Source of the DNA: Strongyloides papillosus
Lineage: Eukaryota; Nematoda; Chromadorea; Rhabditida; Strongyloididae
Length of the DNA stretch: 64,000 bases
Assembly: GCA_005656395.1 (NCBI GenBank)
Contig: SRSI01000069.1
Coordinates: forward strand, 186,001 to 250,000
Reading direction: 5' to 3'
The notes under the pieces are model-generated. The model was not told where the DNA came from. It saw only the letters and a list, made by a program, of their open reading frames with translations, and did not search any database. Made by a program: the position numbers and the translations under genes. Positions 46,277 to 57,101 of the stretch are shown piece by piece; position 1 is the stretch's first letter, and every line of letters begins with the position of its first letter.

Positions 46277-46660
46277 TTAAACAATTAAATAAAACTTCTC
46301 ATTAAATTTAAATAAACTTTTTAAAAGTTCATCCTTTAATTAACTTCTGTTTGAACTCCTTACATCTATCGCACATCAACAAAAACCCCTTTCTCACCAG
46401 ATCCTTTGATGAGATCCTTTTTGTAATATTAACAGTACAAACTTACATATATCATAACAGATACAGTTTAATAAGTTAAAACAGAAATTTATTTTTACAT
46501 AATTGCTTAATGATAAAAGTAAAGTTCAAATACAGAAAAAGAAAAGTTTATAACAAAAATTTAAATAAATTGTACTAATAATAACATAACTGGAATTGTT
46601 TTGTATGAGTATCAGTGATAATGAGTTAAAAGATAACATAAAGAAAGAAATAAAAAAAAC

Positions 46661-46879
46661 CTATACATGTTTGAAATGTCCACTTTCCCCAGCCAAACAC
46701 CTTGGACACGGTTGTTGTTGTTGATGTGGTTTCCCTCTAGGGGTATAATTCTGTTGGCCTCCAGTTGAATCAGATAACTCCTCCAAGCGTATCCTCTTAT
46801 TTCCCTCCCTCGGGCAGCTTTCAACATAAAGAAGTTCTATATTACTTGGGTATAACGGTCTCTTTCTTGGAGGAAACAT
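46661..46879 (-). CDS. Small protein with CxxC and HxxH, unknown
   Basis: 72 aa, single exon. The N-terminus is Arg/Pro-rich (MFPPRKRPLYPSN), the centre charged, then a Gln/Pro stretch, and the C-terminus has CPRCLAGESGHFKHV: a C-x2-C and H-x2-H pair that could bind one zinc ion. The compact motif at the very C-terminus looks conserved rather than random, but I could not name the family. GC content is above the flanks. Confidence 0.5.
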   Translation of the reverse strand: MFPPRKRPLYPSNIELLYVESCPREGNKRIRLEELSDSTGGQQNYTPRGKPHQQQQPCPRCLAGESGHFKHV

Positions 46880-47286
46880 ATCTATAAAAATAATACTTTA
46901 AATGTAAGTATAATCACACAAAGTACTACAATAAATACAATTTTTAAGTTATTATATAGTCTTATCAAATGTGAAGACTATTTATATCTTATCAAATTTT
47001 AACTATTTTTCAAAGTATATATCAAAATTAGAAGGTTATTGTATTCCAATTTTTCTAGATGAAACAATTTTAGATGAATTAATTTTTGTGGGAAAACGCC
47101 AATCCAGGGGTAGTCTTCTGGCATATCTTTTTCATGTGAAAGCCTGGGAATCTTCATGTGAGAGAGTGAGTTTTTTCATAAGAAAATATAAATTTTTATG
47201 TCATTTTAAGCAAATAAATAATTATATGTAGGGAGTTTTAGTACAATAACAAATAAATATTTTAATTAAGAGATTCCAAAGGTAAT
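46880..47286. other. Short AT-rich intergenic region
   Basis: No gene was supported. An open stretch on the plus strand (46971-47231) has no recognisable motif. Confidence 0.35.
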
Positions 47287-48299
47287 TTACAATTCTAAGT
47301 GAGGGTTTATTTTATTTCTAAGATACTCAGCATACTTCTTAACTTTTTTTCTCAACATCTCTGCCATTTCTTCATTTTTTCGAGAATCTTCAGTTATTGC
47401 TTCTTTCCTCTCAAACTGAGATATCTCTTCTAGTTGACTTTTATGGTAATCGAGACGGAAGAATTGTTCTTGTAATGATCTTAACTCTCCACGTAATTCT
47501 TTTATTTCATCTTCAGAGAATTTTTCTGATGACATCGCTTCGTCGTAGAGTTTCCTAACAACGTCATGGAGGAATGGATTGTTACTTATTAGGGTCATTT
47601 TATTCATTACACGAAGGTACTCATCCTCCAATTGGTTATTTAGAGATTTAGCTTCTTTTTCTTTGGATTCTTTTAGATGATGCCTATCTTCAGTGACGTC
47701 ATTCTCTCCCTTTTCTATCTCATCAATCTCTTTAAGTAAGTTGTAATATTTTTTCAAATGACCATGGTAGTCAGCTAACATCCCATAAATAGCCTTCCTC
47801 TCAGAATTTTTAGCATTCAATTTACCCACTTTACTCCACAGCTGTTGAACTTCATAAATCTCAAAATCTTTACCAAAATCATCAACCCTATTATTCTTTT
47901 GATCCTCAACAAACAAAGAATGTTCATGCTTATACTTTGTAGAGAAACTCTTTGCAGCCTCATCCAACCCATACTTATTCAACATCTGGATCATCTTCTT
48001 ATCAACCTCATACACTTCCTTCTTGTCCTGACTTTTTGACTGCTTCAAATCCATCACAATCTTGTCAAACTTCTTTAATTCATTCTAAATATATATTTTA
48101 TAACATTAAACGTCAATAAAGAAAGATCTCTTACTTTTAGTTTTTCAATTTTTGGTCCGTTATCATATAGAAATTTCGCTTTCTCGTAGATGTAATTAAT
48201 TTTTTCACTACGAAATTCCTTTATTTGACAAAATGTGGATGTAGAAATCAAAAAGAGTATAATAAATGTTAACAGTTTATGTAAATTTCCTGGAAACAT
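47287..48299 (-). CDS. LRP receptor-associated protein (RAP/LRPAP1) homolog
   Basis: Exon 1 48135-48299, 50-bp intron, exon 2 47287-48084; 320 aa. Signal peptide (1-25), then the RAP N-terminal domain start EFRSEKINYIYEKAK, the KYGLDEA motif (~93-99), a helical middle domain, and the C-terminal three-helix domain with KLYDEA...KFSEDEIKELRGELR and YHKSQLEE. The last four residues, HLEL, match the ER-retrieval position of human RAP (HNEL). RAP is an ER chaperone that binds LDL-receptor family proteins and stops early ligand binding. In a nematode the likely clients are LRP/megalin-type receptors and the vitellogenin/yolk receptor (inference). Confidence 0.88.
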
Positions 48300-48953
48300 G
48301 ATTTTTTTGCTGGAACAAGTTTCCCAAAACTGTTACCTTGTTAAGTAACTTGTTGATAATTATTTATATCATTAAGATGATTTGTAATTGTACGTATTTT
48401 ACCAACTTACGATAATTATCAATTTACCTTTTAACAATCATCTTCATATTTCCAAGTATGAGAACGTTAATAGGTTTATACTCGTTATCGGACAATTTTT
48501 TAACCGACCGTTGAATGTATTTTAAAATATTTGTTTGCTGGTAACTTATCTATTACAATGACTGACGTTTTTGAGCCTGAACTGTGATTCATTTTTATGC
48601 CTCTCCATTCTTTTATGGTTTATTATAAAATATAAAGAAAAGATTACTCTAAATTGATAATAAAATGCGCTATATATAAATGTTATAGAATGAATGGTTA
48701 AGAGGTTGTCGCTAAAAAAATGCGTTGCCCAGCAAATATTATCGATACATATACTAGTATTATAATGAGAATTTTGAAATATTGAAATACTAAAATTTCT
48801 TTTGCGTACAATGTGCAAAAATGTATTTTGAAATATTTTCCGTTATACTAAGAATTTTTTAAAATTGTTTTTCATTTAAATTCTTAATAATGAATATACT
48901 TATAGATAATTTTTGAAGTTAACTTTTCCTCCGAGTCAATTTCACAGGAAAAC
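48300..48953. promoter_or_regulatory. Divergent intergenic region, RAP / bZIP-1
   Basis: About 650 bp between divergently transcribed genes. A CRE-half-like TGACGT is at 48561-48566. No gene was seen. Confidence 0.35.
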
Positions 48954-49712
48954 ATGTCGTCATTAAAAAAAAGAAAATACAGCTTTGTTTCCGAGAATGA
49001 AAAAAACTCTGAGGAGTATAAAAAGAGACGTGAAGCCAATAAGGCTGCTGTTGATAAATTCCGTATCAAGGAGAAGGAGGCCAAAGATGATCAAAATAAA
49101 CTTCTAGAAAGGAAAGTTCAATCCCTCGAGGAGCAAATTAAACAATATGATGTTAATAGGCAAATCGATATTAATCTTATGAAAAATGAGTTTACTAGAC
49201 AGATTAATGAATTGAATAATTCCTGGAAAAGTTATTTTGATCAGTTCGCTTCTGATATGATGTATCAACAACAACAGACTAATAGTCAAATTTTACAGTT
49301 ACTGAATAATGTTAATGAATTGAGTAGTTTTATACATGGACAAAGCAGTGGTCATATGATGAGTAACACCTACATCGGAGAATTGAGTAATCAGGAGGAT
49401 GATATTTACCTACCATCACTTGGTAGTGTTGATTCAATGTTTGGAAAGAGTAGTAATTATAATTTGCCAAATGATATTACTCAAGTGATCCCTGAATATC
49501 CATTCGACGATGTGAGTTGTGTCCCATTGAATGCGACATTCACCACCGAGGGGGAAGTTAACTACAATGATCCCGTCCAAAGTGATCTGATCCTGCCAGG
49601 GCGTCCTCCACCTCAAGTCATGGAGAGATTTGAAAACGCCACCGATTTAGATGAAATAAGTTATGTTGAAGACGCCGATATAGTTTCTTTCATACTCGAA
49701 ACTTTTAACTAA
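48954..49712 (+). CDS. bZIP transcription factor 1 (C/EBP/CES-2-like)
   Basis: Single exon, 252 aa. A bZIP domain lies at residues ~20-66: basic region EEYKKRREANKAAVDKFRIKEK with the N-x2-A-V-x2-F-R core, then a heptad-repeat helix (LLERKVQSLEEQI). The Phe before the invariant Arg is unusual for C/EBP or PAR factors (Ser/Cys) and recalls Yap1-type factors. A Gln/Asn-rich segment (YQQQQTNSQ) and an acidic C-terminus with hydrophobic/Asp clusters follow, which could be an activation domain. The next gene is a second bZIP with the same unusual core, so they are probably an ancient tandem pair or potential heterodimer partners. Confidence 0.85.
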   Translation: MSSLKKRKYSFVSENEKNSEEYKKRREANKAAVDKFRIKEKEAKDDQNKLLERKVQSLEEQIKQYDVNRQIDINLMKNEFTRQINELNNSWKSYFDQFASDMMYQQQQTNSQILQLLNNVNELSSFIHGQSSGHMMSNTYIGELSNQEDDIYLPSLGSVDSMFGKSSNYNLPNDITQVIPEYPFDDVSCVPLNATFTTEGEVNYNDPVQSDLILPGRPPPQVMERFENATDLDEISYVEDADIVSFILETFN

Positions 49713-50283
49713 ATGTTTTTTTACTTTTTTTCCATGAACTGATAAAAAAGTATTTTATCTGTGATAATTTAAAAAATTTGTTTAATAAATATTATTACAG
49801 AAATTTTAAAGTCTTTTATCACTCCTAAAAATGATGTATTTTTTTAGAAATCTATAGATATCTACACAATATTATGAAAAAATATTATCGCGATAGGTGA
49901 AAAAGTATAGAAAAGATATCTAAATAATGATAAAATCTTATATATACACAAATACGTTAATCATCAACATCATTTTACGATAAAAAATTATTAAAAACAT
50001 ATGATATGGTACTTTTTATTTAAAAATAATTACTTTTATCAGTAATTCTATTTCATGATTGGTTATATATATTACGTAATATGACTCGTGTTTTGCAATG
50101 TATTTCTAAATTTTTCTGTAAAATTTTCAGGTCATTATATACGTGTTTTAAGGACAAAATAATTATTAAAATTAATTTTTCTATTTTTATTTTCTGAATT
50201 TATATTTAAAAGTGTAATTTTTTTGAAGAAATATCCACCTATTATTCTTTCTCATATTTTTAGATTGTTAACTTTCTACAAAA
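49713..50283. other. Intergenic region between the two bZIP genes
   Basis: 570 bp. It carries the palindrome ATTACGTAAT (50071-50080) and TTTTGCAATG (50091-50100), plus a pyrimidine-AG acceptor (50254-50264) 19 bp before the second bZIP start. No gene. Confidence 0.5.
50071..50100. promoter_or_regulatory. bZIP-type binding sites upstream of bZIP-2
   Basis: ATTACGTAAT is a perfect match to the RTTACGTAAY site of PAR/CES-2/ATF-2-type bZIP proteins. Eleven bases later, TTTTGCAATG contains a C/EBP half-site (TTGCAA). They lie about 190-210 bp before the start of a bZIP gene and downstream of another bZIP gene, so auto- or cross-regulation is a reasonable inference. Confidence 0.45.
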
Positions 50284-50775
50284 ATGGCGCGTACATACGT
50301 TCCTGACTGTGAAAAAGATTCTGCCTACTACAAAAGGCGTTCCAATAACGCTGCTTCTGTAAAGCTATTCCGTGAAAAGAAAAGGAAAGCCGAGGAGGAA
50401 CATAACAAGAAAATTATGATTCTTAGAGAAAAGGCTAAAGAGCTAGTGGAGAGTATCCAAATTCTGACAAGACAATTCCAATATACCGTTAATAATCTCA
50501 ATTTCAATTATTTAGCTAGCCTGAATAATATTTATGTCACCTGTAACCGTGATATCCTTCGCCAAATCGAAATACTGAGGACGATTGTATATGATATCCC
50601 GGAGTTGAAGACCAGGAATTATGGAATGAAGAGATTGAGGAATGATAATGATTCTGGTAATAAATGTAACAATCAAAATGAAGACCCGGTAGAGTTAAGT
50701 TGTAAATGCGTAAAAAATACTATTGATAATAAAGACTTTAAATCAGATGTAAATGAAATTTCACTAAAAAACTAA
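50284..50775 (+). CDS. bZIP transcription factor 2
   Basis: Single exon, 163 aa. The basic region sits at the very N-terminus (residues ~13-35): AYYKRRSNNAASVKLFREKKRK, with N-N-x-A and F-R. A short, imperfect zipper helix follows (IMILREKAKELVESI). The rest includes an aromatic/Asn helix, a Lys/Asp-rich middle and a Cys-containing tail. It is smaller than bZIP-1 and lacks its Gln-rich and acidic C-terminal parts, so it may work as a heterodimer partner or repressor (inference). Confidence 0.8.
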   Translation: MARTYVPDCEKDSAYYKRRSNNAASVKLFREKKRKAEEEHNKKIMILREKAKELVESIQILTRQFQYTVNNLNFNYLASLNNIYVTCNRDILRQIEILRTIVYDIPELKTRNYGMKRLRNDNDSGNKCNNQNEDPVELSCKCVKNTIDNKDFKSDVNEISLKN

Positions 50776-52295
50776 TTTATTATATGTTATTAATGAAACA
50801 TCTAATAAATTATTGAGAATTACTTTGCCTGTATATAAAGAAAAAAGCTTTGGAATTAATAAATTTAATTATTTAAATCATATTTTATTTTTAGAAATTT
50901 GTTTACTTGACTGTCATAACAATTATCATTACTTTTTACTTTCTAAATATAGAAGAGTTTTTTTAATTACTTTTTTATCATCAATAGTTAATTTAGTTAA
51001 AATCGCATTTTTTATTGACGTTTCCTTAAATAACAACTATTTTTGAAATGTAGTTTGTTTAGTTTAATGTATTTTTAATTTAAAATATTTGTCTCTGGTA
51101 TTGTATAGTTTAAATATACCATTAAACTACACATGACGAATAAATTTTAAACAGAAACCACTATTACATGATTCGCGTAAGAAAGGCTGGTCAACCTGAT
51201 TTTTCTCAACAAAAAACATAACTATTCATTAAACATTCAGATTTTTAACATATTAATAATTAACTTCTCTTACATCTCCACCAAAGATCACTGTTAATAA
51301 TACCGTTTTCAATTTACCCAAAAAGATGTTTAATAAAGTGATAAAAATATAATTCAAAAAACAAATGTAAATATTTTGACAGGCACTCAAAACAATGAAA
51401 CGACAATGATGTGAAATGATTTCAAATTTATTGAAACATAAAAATAACTGTAAAAAACAAATCAAAAATAGATGCCGATTATATAATTTGGTGTTCTGGT
51501 AAAAATAAAGATAATAATAATAATAATGATACGACAAAATATGTTTCCTCTAAAAATTTAACGATTAAAAAACAAACAATGAAATATTTTAAAAAAATTT
51601 ATTTATTAAATAGAGAAAATAATAAACTATCTATTGTTGAAGATAATATTTAGAAGGTTAAGATTTGAGAGACTATTATCATGTCATTTTGATGTTTTTT
51701 AATGAAAAAACAATCTAAAAAATGCATCCACGATTACTTAGAGATATTCAATTATCTGTTAAAACACCAACAATTGTTTCTCACATCAAATTATAATTTT
51801 ATTATCTACAACCAATCTTAATAACAACCTCAAAAACAACAAAATCTCACATTTCTCAATATCAATCTTTTAAAAAAAAATTACACTAGAGTTCAATTTT
51901 TGATCTCAAAACAATTATTATTAATAAATATTTATCGTTATTATGGAACATCTTAAGAAATATAACACTAATTATAATGAATGATAGGAAGTGTGATACC
52001 TCAAAACAAATAAATGATTTATAATTGTTGTATAAAACATCAAAATATTCTCAAAATCCTCTTTTCATAAAGTAATCCCCCATTTCGTACCCCTATATTT
52101 TTTTCCACCTAACCATATAAAGTAAATAAATAAAAATCCTTATCCTCTAATTTAACAATAAATTTTTTATATTCCTCTTCCAAAAGCAAACATTAAAATA
52201 TAACTATTTTAGCTGTTGTACTTTTCCTCCTATATTTTTGCTTTCTCATTGTTATCATTTATTTATAACATTATTATTATAAGAAATAGAAGAAA
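50776..52295. other. AT-rich intergenic region
   Basis: 1.5 kb without a gene that could be supported. Open stretches at 50813-51046 (plus) and 51253-51537 (minus) are low-complexity. It holds the upstream region of the calponin-repeat gene. Confidence 0.45.
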
Positions 52296-53504
52296 ATGGT
52301 TGTTAATAAAATTGATGTAGACAGAGAGAATGATGAAACGACATCTTCAAAGTTTATACCATCAAAACTAGAATTATATTTAAGTAATAATAATAATAAT
52401 TTATCTAAGTCCCAAAATTTGGTCAATTTTTCTCTTTACCATTGTTCTTGTCAAAGTACAGCCACCTCAACAAAAGTTTGTTTACTTTGTTCTATCAAAA
52501 ATTTGAAACGTTGGAGGAGAAGTTTTAGTTGTAAAGAGAATATGGTTGGATATGATAGATATTTAGGAGATGTTAAGGTAATATATATTTTTTTTGTTTA
52601 TTTTATTTTTTCATTGCTATTGTTTATTTTTTTTTTCTAGAAAAGAAATAGAATTCCTTTACCAAATGTCATACCATGGGAGGCTGGGACAAATAAATTT
52701 CCAACTCAATCAGGTACCTCTCACTTCGGTTGCTATAGAAATATAGGTAATTTATCTATTTATAATTATCACTTTATACAAATATTTTAAGTTCCAAATA
52801 TTTATACACCACCACATTTGACTGATGATGAGAAGAGGAATAATGAATTGATAATACCATACTTGACGTGTCCACCATTACACCCAAATTCAGCACTCCT
52901 CGCCTCACAACAAGGATGTCCTCCATTCGGGAGTTTCAGGAAGGAAATATGTTCGGTAACGTATAATGAAGGTAAAGTAAAAGTTGAAAATTTGTTGCCG
53001 GAACAGAAGAAACAAAATTCTTGTGTATTACCGAGGATGTTTATACCTCCTTTTGAGGGTAAAAATGATACTGTTATGGGAAAATTTCGCGAGGTAGAAA
53101 TTAAACCTGAAGGCGATGGTGGTGTCAAGGAGATGAGCAGGGAGGATAAATTAAAATGTAACAGTATTATTAAAAAAATTGATGATCCAAGTAACACGAT
53201 AGCCGAGATGGATAAGAAACGATTTAAACCACCATTGTTTGGATCCTTCTACAAAGGTGACAACAATCCCGATGAAAAAGCAAGGAGAGCTGCAGACTAC
53301 TACCATTGGATGGGTGGACAATTGACAGTCCATGAAACTTTCGATACAAACAACATGAAAAAAAGCAGTAATAAAAGTTATTTCGACAAATTAATGAGCG
53401 AAAAAGACATGACAGCTGATGAGTTATACTATAACAATCTCTATAAGCTGGATACGGATATGGTAAATAAAAAACTACAAAATCTTAAAGAAAATTCACC
53501 ATAA
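52296..53504 (+). CDS. Calponin/UNC-87-like repeat protein
   Basis: Exons 52296-52577, 52641-52746 and 52792-53504 (introns 63 and 45 bp); 366 aa. The Ser/Asn-rich N-terminus has a Cys cluster (YHCSCQS...CLLC). Degenerate calponin-family (CLIK) repeats follow: WEAGTNKFPTQSGTSHFG-YRNI (residues ~106-128), LASQQGCPPFGSFRKEI (~160-176), IPPFEGKNDTVMGKFREVEI and KPPLFGSFYKG. They match the pattern GTNxxxSQxGMxxxGxxRxI and then lose parts of it. Calponin-like repeats bind and stabilise actin filaments; C. elegans UNC-87 and OV9M-type antigens are relatives. No CH domain is present. Likely a cytoskeletal, perhaps muscle or body-wall protein. Confidence 0.75.
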
Positions 53505-54703
53505 CACCCCTCCATAATTTCCATAAGTTTCCATATTCTTTCATCAATAAAATAAACAAAATACAATCTATTTTTATCATTTCCTTTCATGTACATAATT
53601 TCTCGAAAAATTATTGTCTGAATGTTGATAAATGACAATTTTATAAATCTAAAGTCAAAAGTCTACAATTCAAATATTTCCGTCCAATCAAATAGACATG
53701 TGACTTGTGGATGATGCACATACAAATTTAGAAAATTTTCTTCTCATTAACCATGTAAAGAGATAACAATTTTATGATAAATTTATATATAAAGTTAAAA
53801 TACTCTATCTTAATGTGGACTTTGCCCTTATCATCTTATACTAATTTTAGATGACATACATTCTCCTTCATTTATCATTCATAAAAAATTTTTTATATCT
53901 CTCATTAGTAGTAATGTTAGTATAAAAAATTATCATTACTATTTGTAATTTGATTAATAAAAGTTTGGTACAAAGTGCAAAAATAATTGGGGGTAATAAA
54001 AAAAAATCTTATGATGTTTTTATTTATGTAAAGAAATACAATTTTTGTTTATAATTAGAGTGATAAATCAAAAGTGACTAATTTGTATTGGTTGGTAGTA
54101 AATACAAATCGACCTTTGCCCCCAAACACTTAGTAAATATGATCGTAACTGTACAATAAATTAAAACTTTTAAGATGTTACTTATTCAAATTCCTTTCCA
54201 TTTCAAATATAATACTACTTCAAGATCATTAAATAACTCAATAAACATTTATATTTTCATTACACATTTCGGGCAAAGTAAAATGTGATTGTGATTTGAT
54301 TATCACAGAAAATGGTATTAAAAATGATCATACACCATGCTCCTTTGATAAATAGTCAAATTAATATCAAGTATAAAAAAAGTTAAACTTCAACAATTTG
54401 TATTTGATCCACCTTATTAATAACCTTACATTTTTTGATAAAGATTCACAATCACACTATCGTCAACCTGTAAAAACGGATGACAACTGTGATGTTAGCT
54501 CCAACTACAAAATCACATTCTCATTTACCCCAGCCCCTTTTCATATAGTAAAAAAGATAATAATGAGATATATACATCATAAATATAGGGTATATAAACC
54601 GAAGTGTATTCAGTAATTTCTATCATTTAACAAGTTTTATATTTAAAAATTCTTATTTACAAGTTATAACAAACATTTTTGATATTTGTTGTGATCTATT
54701 AAT
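53505..54703. promoter_or_regulatory. CPT1 upstream region with NHR/HNF4-type sites and TATA box
   Basis: 1.2 kb without a gene. It contains TGGACTTTGCCC (53816-53827), CAAAGTGCA (53971-53979), CGACCTTTGCCCCC (54110-54123) and GGGCAAAGTAAA (54271-54282). These resemble HNF4 / DR1 nuclear-receptor sites (consensus around GGGCAAAGGTCA / CAAAGTCCA). TATATAAA lies at 54591-54598, with TTCAGT (54609-54614) as a possible initiator. CPT1 is a well-known HNF4/PPAR and NHR-49 target, so the context fits. Confidence 0.5.
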
Positions 54704-56971
54704 ATGGAGAGAAGTTTAAAGGATTTAGCCGGTGAAGGGAAAATTCAAAATAATTATGAACATGATATTAGGAGAATTAAGAAGAAGTTGGAGTTGTTTG
54801 AGCTTTCATTGAGGAATAGGTGTTTTCCTTTGAAACCTCAATGGTTGCTTTCTTTTATTCTCTTTAATATTGTTCTCAACTATTTTGGTATTGCTCCATT
54901 CAATGATTTCATTGATAATTTCACAAAACAAATGGGTAGTTATACGAAAGTGGAATGGCCAATAAGATTGGGAACTATTTTAACTATCGGTTTCGTCTTG
55001 AGTACAATTCTCGTCCTTGCATCAAGATTCCTATTCTCACTTCTCCTTTACTATCAAGGATGGATGTACGAACCAATCGGTAAAAAACCATCCCTCCAAA
55101 CAAAACTATTCTTCGCCATCATCCAATTCGTCTACTCCTACGCAACCTTCCTATCATACGAAAAATGCATGCCAAGAATGCCAATCCCCAGCGTCAAGAA
55201 CACCATCAAAAAATACCTCCAAACAGTCCGTCCCATCATGGATGACGAGGAGTACAACGAAATCGTCAACCTCTCAAAAGACTTCGAAAAAACAACAGCC
55301 CCCTCCCTCCAAACAAAACTCTACCTCAAATGGCTTTCCTCCCCCAACTACATAACCGATTGGTGGAAAGAAATAGTCTACATGCGTTACAGGGACTCCC
55401 TAATAAAAACAAACGTAGCAAGTGGTGATGTAATATACCAAAAAACAACAAACATCCAGGCTGCCCGTGCTGCAAATGTCACCCTAATTAGATTACAATT
55501 TGGAAAGGACACAATACAAAAACAAACCATGCGCCCGATGACGTTGGGTGGTGTACCATTGTGTCCTGTTCAGTATAAAGATCAACATCGTTCTATTAGG
55601 TTACCGAGAGAGGAGTCTGATGTCATGTGTAGATTAAGTGATACTAAATTTATTGCTGTTTATTATAAAGGGGTATGGTATAAGATTAATGTTTTTTATG
55701 GGAATAGGTTGTTGAGGCCTGCTGAGTTGGAGAGGGCTATTCAGAAGATTATTGATAATCCTAGAAAATGTGGTGATTTTGAGGATAAGATATCTTCCTT
55801 AACTGCTGGAGAAAGAGATTTATGGGCTAAAATGAGAAGAGAAAAATTTTGTAAAGGTGTAAATAAAGAAAGTTTATTCATCATTGAAAATGCCCTTGAA
55901 GTTGTATTTTTGGATGACCAAGAATGGGAATATGATCCATCAAACCCAGAGACATATTCCAAAGAATGTGCTAGAGCACTAACTGGTGATGGTGTAATGT
56001 TATGGTGTGATCGTGTCAGTGTCCAATACTACTCCAAAAACGGTCGCCAAGCCGGAAATGCTGAACACTCCGTTGTTGATGCTATGATATACGTCCACAT
56101 CAGAGAATACATCAAATACCATGAGGAGTTCGTCTCCACATACACAGAAGATGGTCATTGCAAAGGTGAAGTAGAATTTGTACCTAATGTCGAGCCATTG
56201 AAATGGGAACTTGATGATGAATTGATAAGCGCTATTAAAGAAAGTTATGCCTTATCAAAGGGTATCGCTGATGATTTCAGGAATTCTTATGTTGTCTTTA
56301 CTGATTATGGTAAAAATTTCGTCAAGAAGGCTAATGTATCACCAGATGCCTATATTCAGATGGCTTTGCAGATGGCCTATTATAAGGATCAAGGGAAATT
56401 TGAATTGACCTATGAACCTGCTGTGATGAGATTGTTTAAAGAGGGGAGAACTGAAACGATTAGATCATGTTCAATTGAATCTTGTGATTTTGTTAGGGGA
56501 ATGTTGAATAAGGATGTTAGTGATAAGGAAAGATTCTCTTTATTAAAGAAAGCATGTGAGGGACATCAACAATATATTAGAGATGCTATGACTGGAAAGG
56601 GAGTTGATCGTCATTTATTCGGAATGTATATTGTATCAAAATACTATAATATCAAGCATGCTTTCCTTGATAAAGTTTTTAGTATGAATTATGCCTTGAG
56701 TACCAGTCAAACACCCCAACATCAAATGGCTGAGTATGCAAAACAATTAAATGCTGATCCAAAACTATTCTGGCCAGCCGGTGGTTTCTGCTGTCCAGAT
56801 GGTAGCAAATACGGTGTATGCTACACAGTTGGAGCAGCAGGTGTTTGTTTCTCATTCCATGTCACTGGATGGAAATCACAAAAAGGAACCGATGTCGATC
56901 GCTTCATGAAACATATCATCGAAAGTATGCATGAAATGAAAATCATGGTAGAAAACGCTATCAAAGATTAA
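54704..56971 (+). CDS. Carnitine O-palmitoyltransferase 1
   Basis: Single exon, 755 aa, full family length. The N-terminus has two membrane helices (residues ~46-65 and ~92-120), as in CPT1 of the mitochondrial outer membrane. The choline/carnitine acyltransferase domain shows the catalytic His in GNAEHSVVDA (His near 452), RTETIRSCS (carnitine/CoA binding, ~581-589), and the Gly-rich C-terminal YGVCYTVG. It moves long-chain acyl groups from CoA to carnitine, the controlled entry step of fatty-acid oxidation. The usual AEH(A/S)WAD Trp is Val here. Codon use changes sharply to C-ending codons within about 55030-55560 and back again. It converges on the MPP-alpha gene with only 130 bp between stops. 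Confidence 0.95.
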   Translation: MERSLKDLAGEGKIQNNYEHDIRRIKKKLELFELSLRNRCFPLKPQWLLSFILFNIVLNYFGIAPFNDFIDNFTKQMGSYTKVEWPIRLGTILTIGFVLSTILVLASRFLFSLLLYYQGWMYEPIGKKPSLQTKLFFAIIQFVYSYATFLSYEKCMPRMPIPSVKNTIKKYLQTVRPIMDDEEYNEIVNLSKDFEKTTAPSLQTKLYLKWLSSPNYITDWWKEIVYMRYRDSLIKTNVASGDVIYQKTTNIQAARAANVTLIRLQFGKDTIQKQTMRPMTLGGVPLCPVQYKDQHRSIRLPREESDVMCRLSDTKFIAVYYKGVWYKINVFYGNRLLRPAELERAIQKIIDNPRKCGDFEDKISSLTAGERDLWAKMRREKFCKGVNKESLFIIENALEVVFLDDQEWEYDPSNPETYSKECARALTGDGVMLWCDRVSVQYYSKNGRQAGNAEHSVVDAMIYVHIREYIKYHEEFVSTYTEDGHCKGEVEFVPNVEPLKWELDDELISAIKESYALSKGIADDFRNSYVVFTDYGKNFVKKANVSPDAYIQMALQMAYYKDQGKFELTYEPAVMRLFKEGRTETIRSCSIESCDFVRGMLNKDVSDKERFSLLKKACEGHQQYIRDAMTGKGVDRHLFGMYIVSKYYNIKHAFLDKVFSMNYALSTSQTPQHQMAEYAKQLNADPKLFWPAGGFCCPDGSKYGVCYTVGAAGVCFSFHVTGWKSQKGTDVDRFMKHIIESMHEMKIMVENAIKD

Positions 56972-57101
56972 ATTTTTATATATATTTTCTTAACATTGTA
57001 AATATTTGTACATCTATCTTTTGAATCCTAATTTCTTTACTATTTTATAATTTATTTAACTACCAAATAACAGAAAACTATTAATATTAAAAATAAAATC
57101 T

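Noticed and set aside
51253..51537. 94-aa minus-strand frame rich in Tyr/Phe/Leu
   Set aside because: Composition-driven and lies in a TAA/AAT microsatellite-rich stretch.
54398..54616. 72-aa plus-strand frame before CPT1
   Set aside because: Overlaps the TATA-like promoter and has no domain; likely chance.
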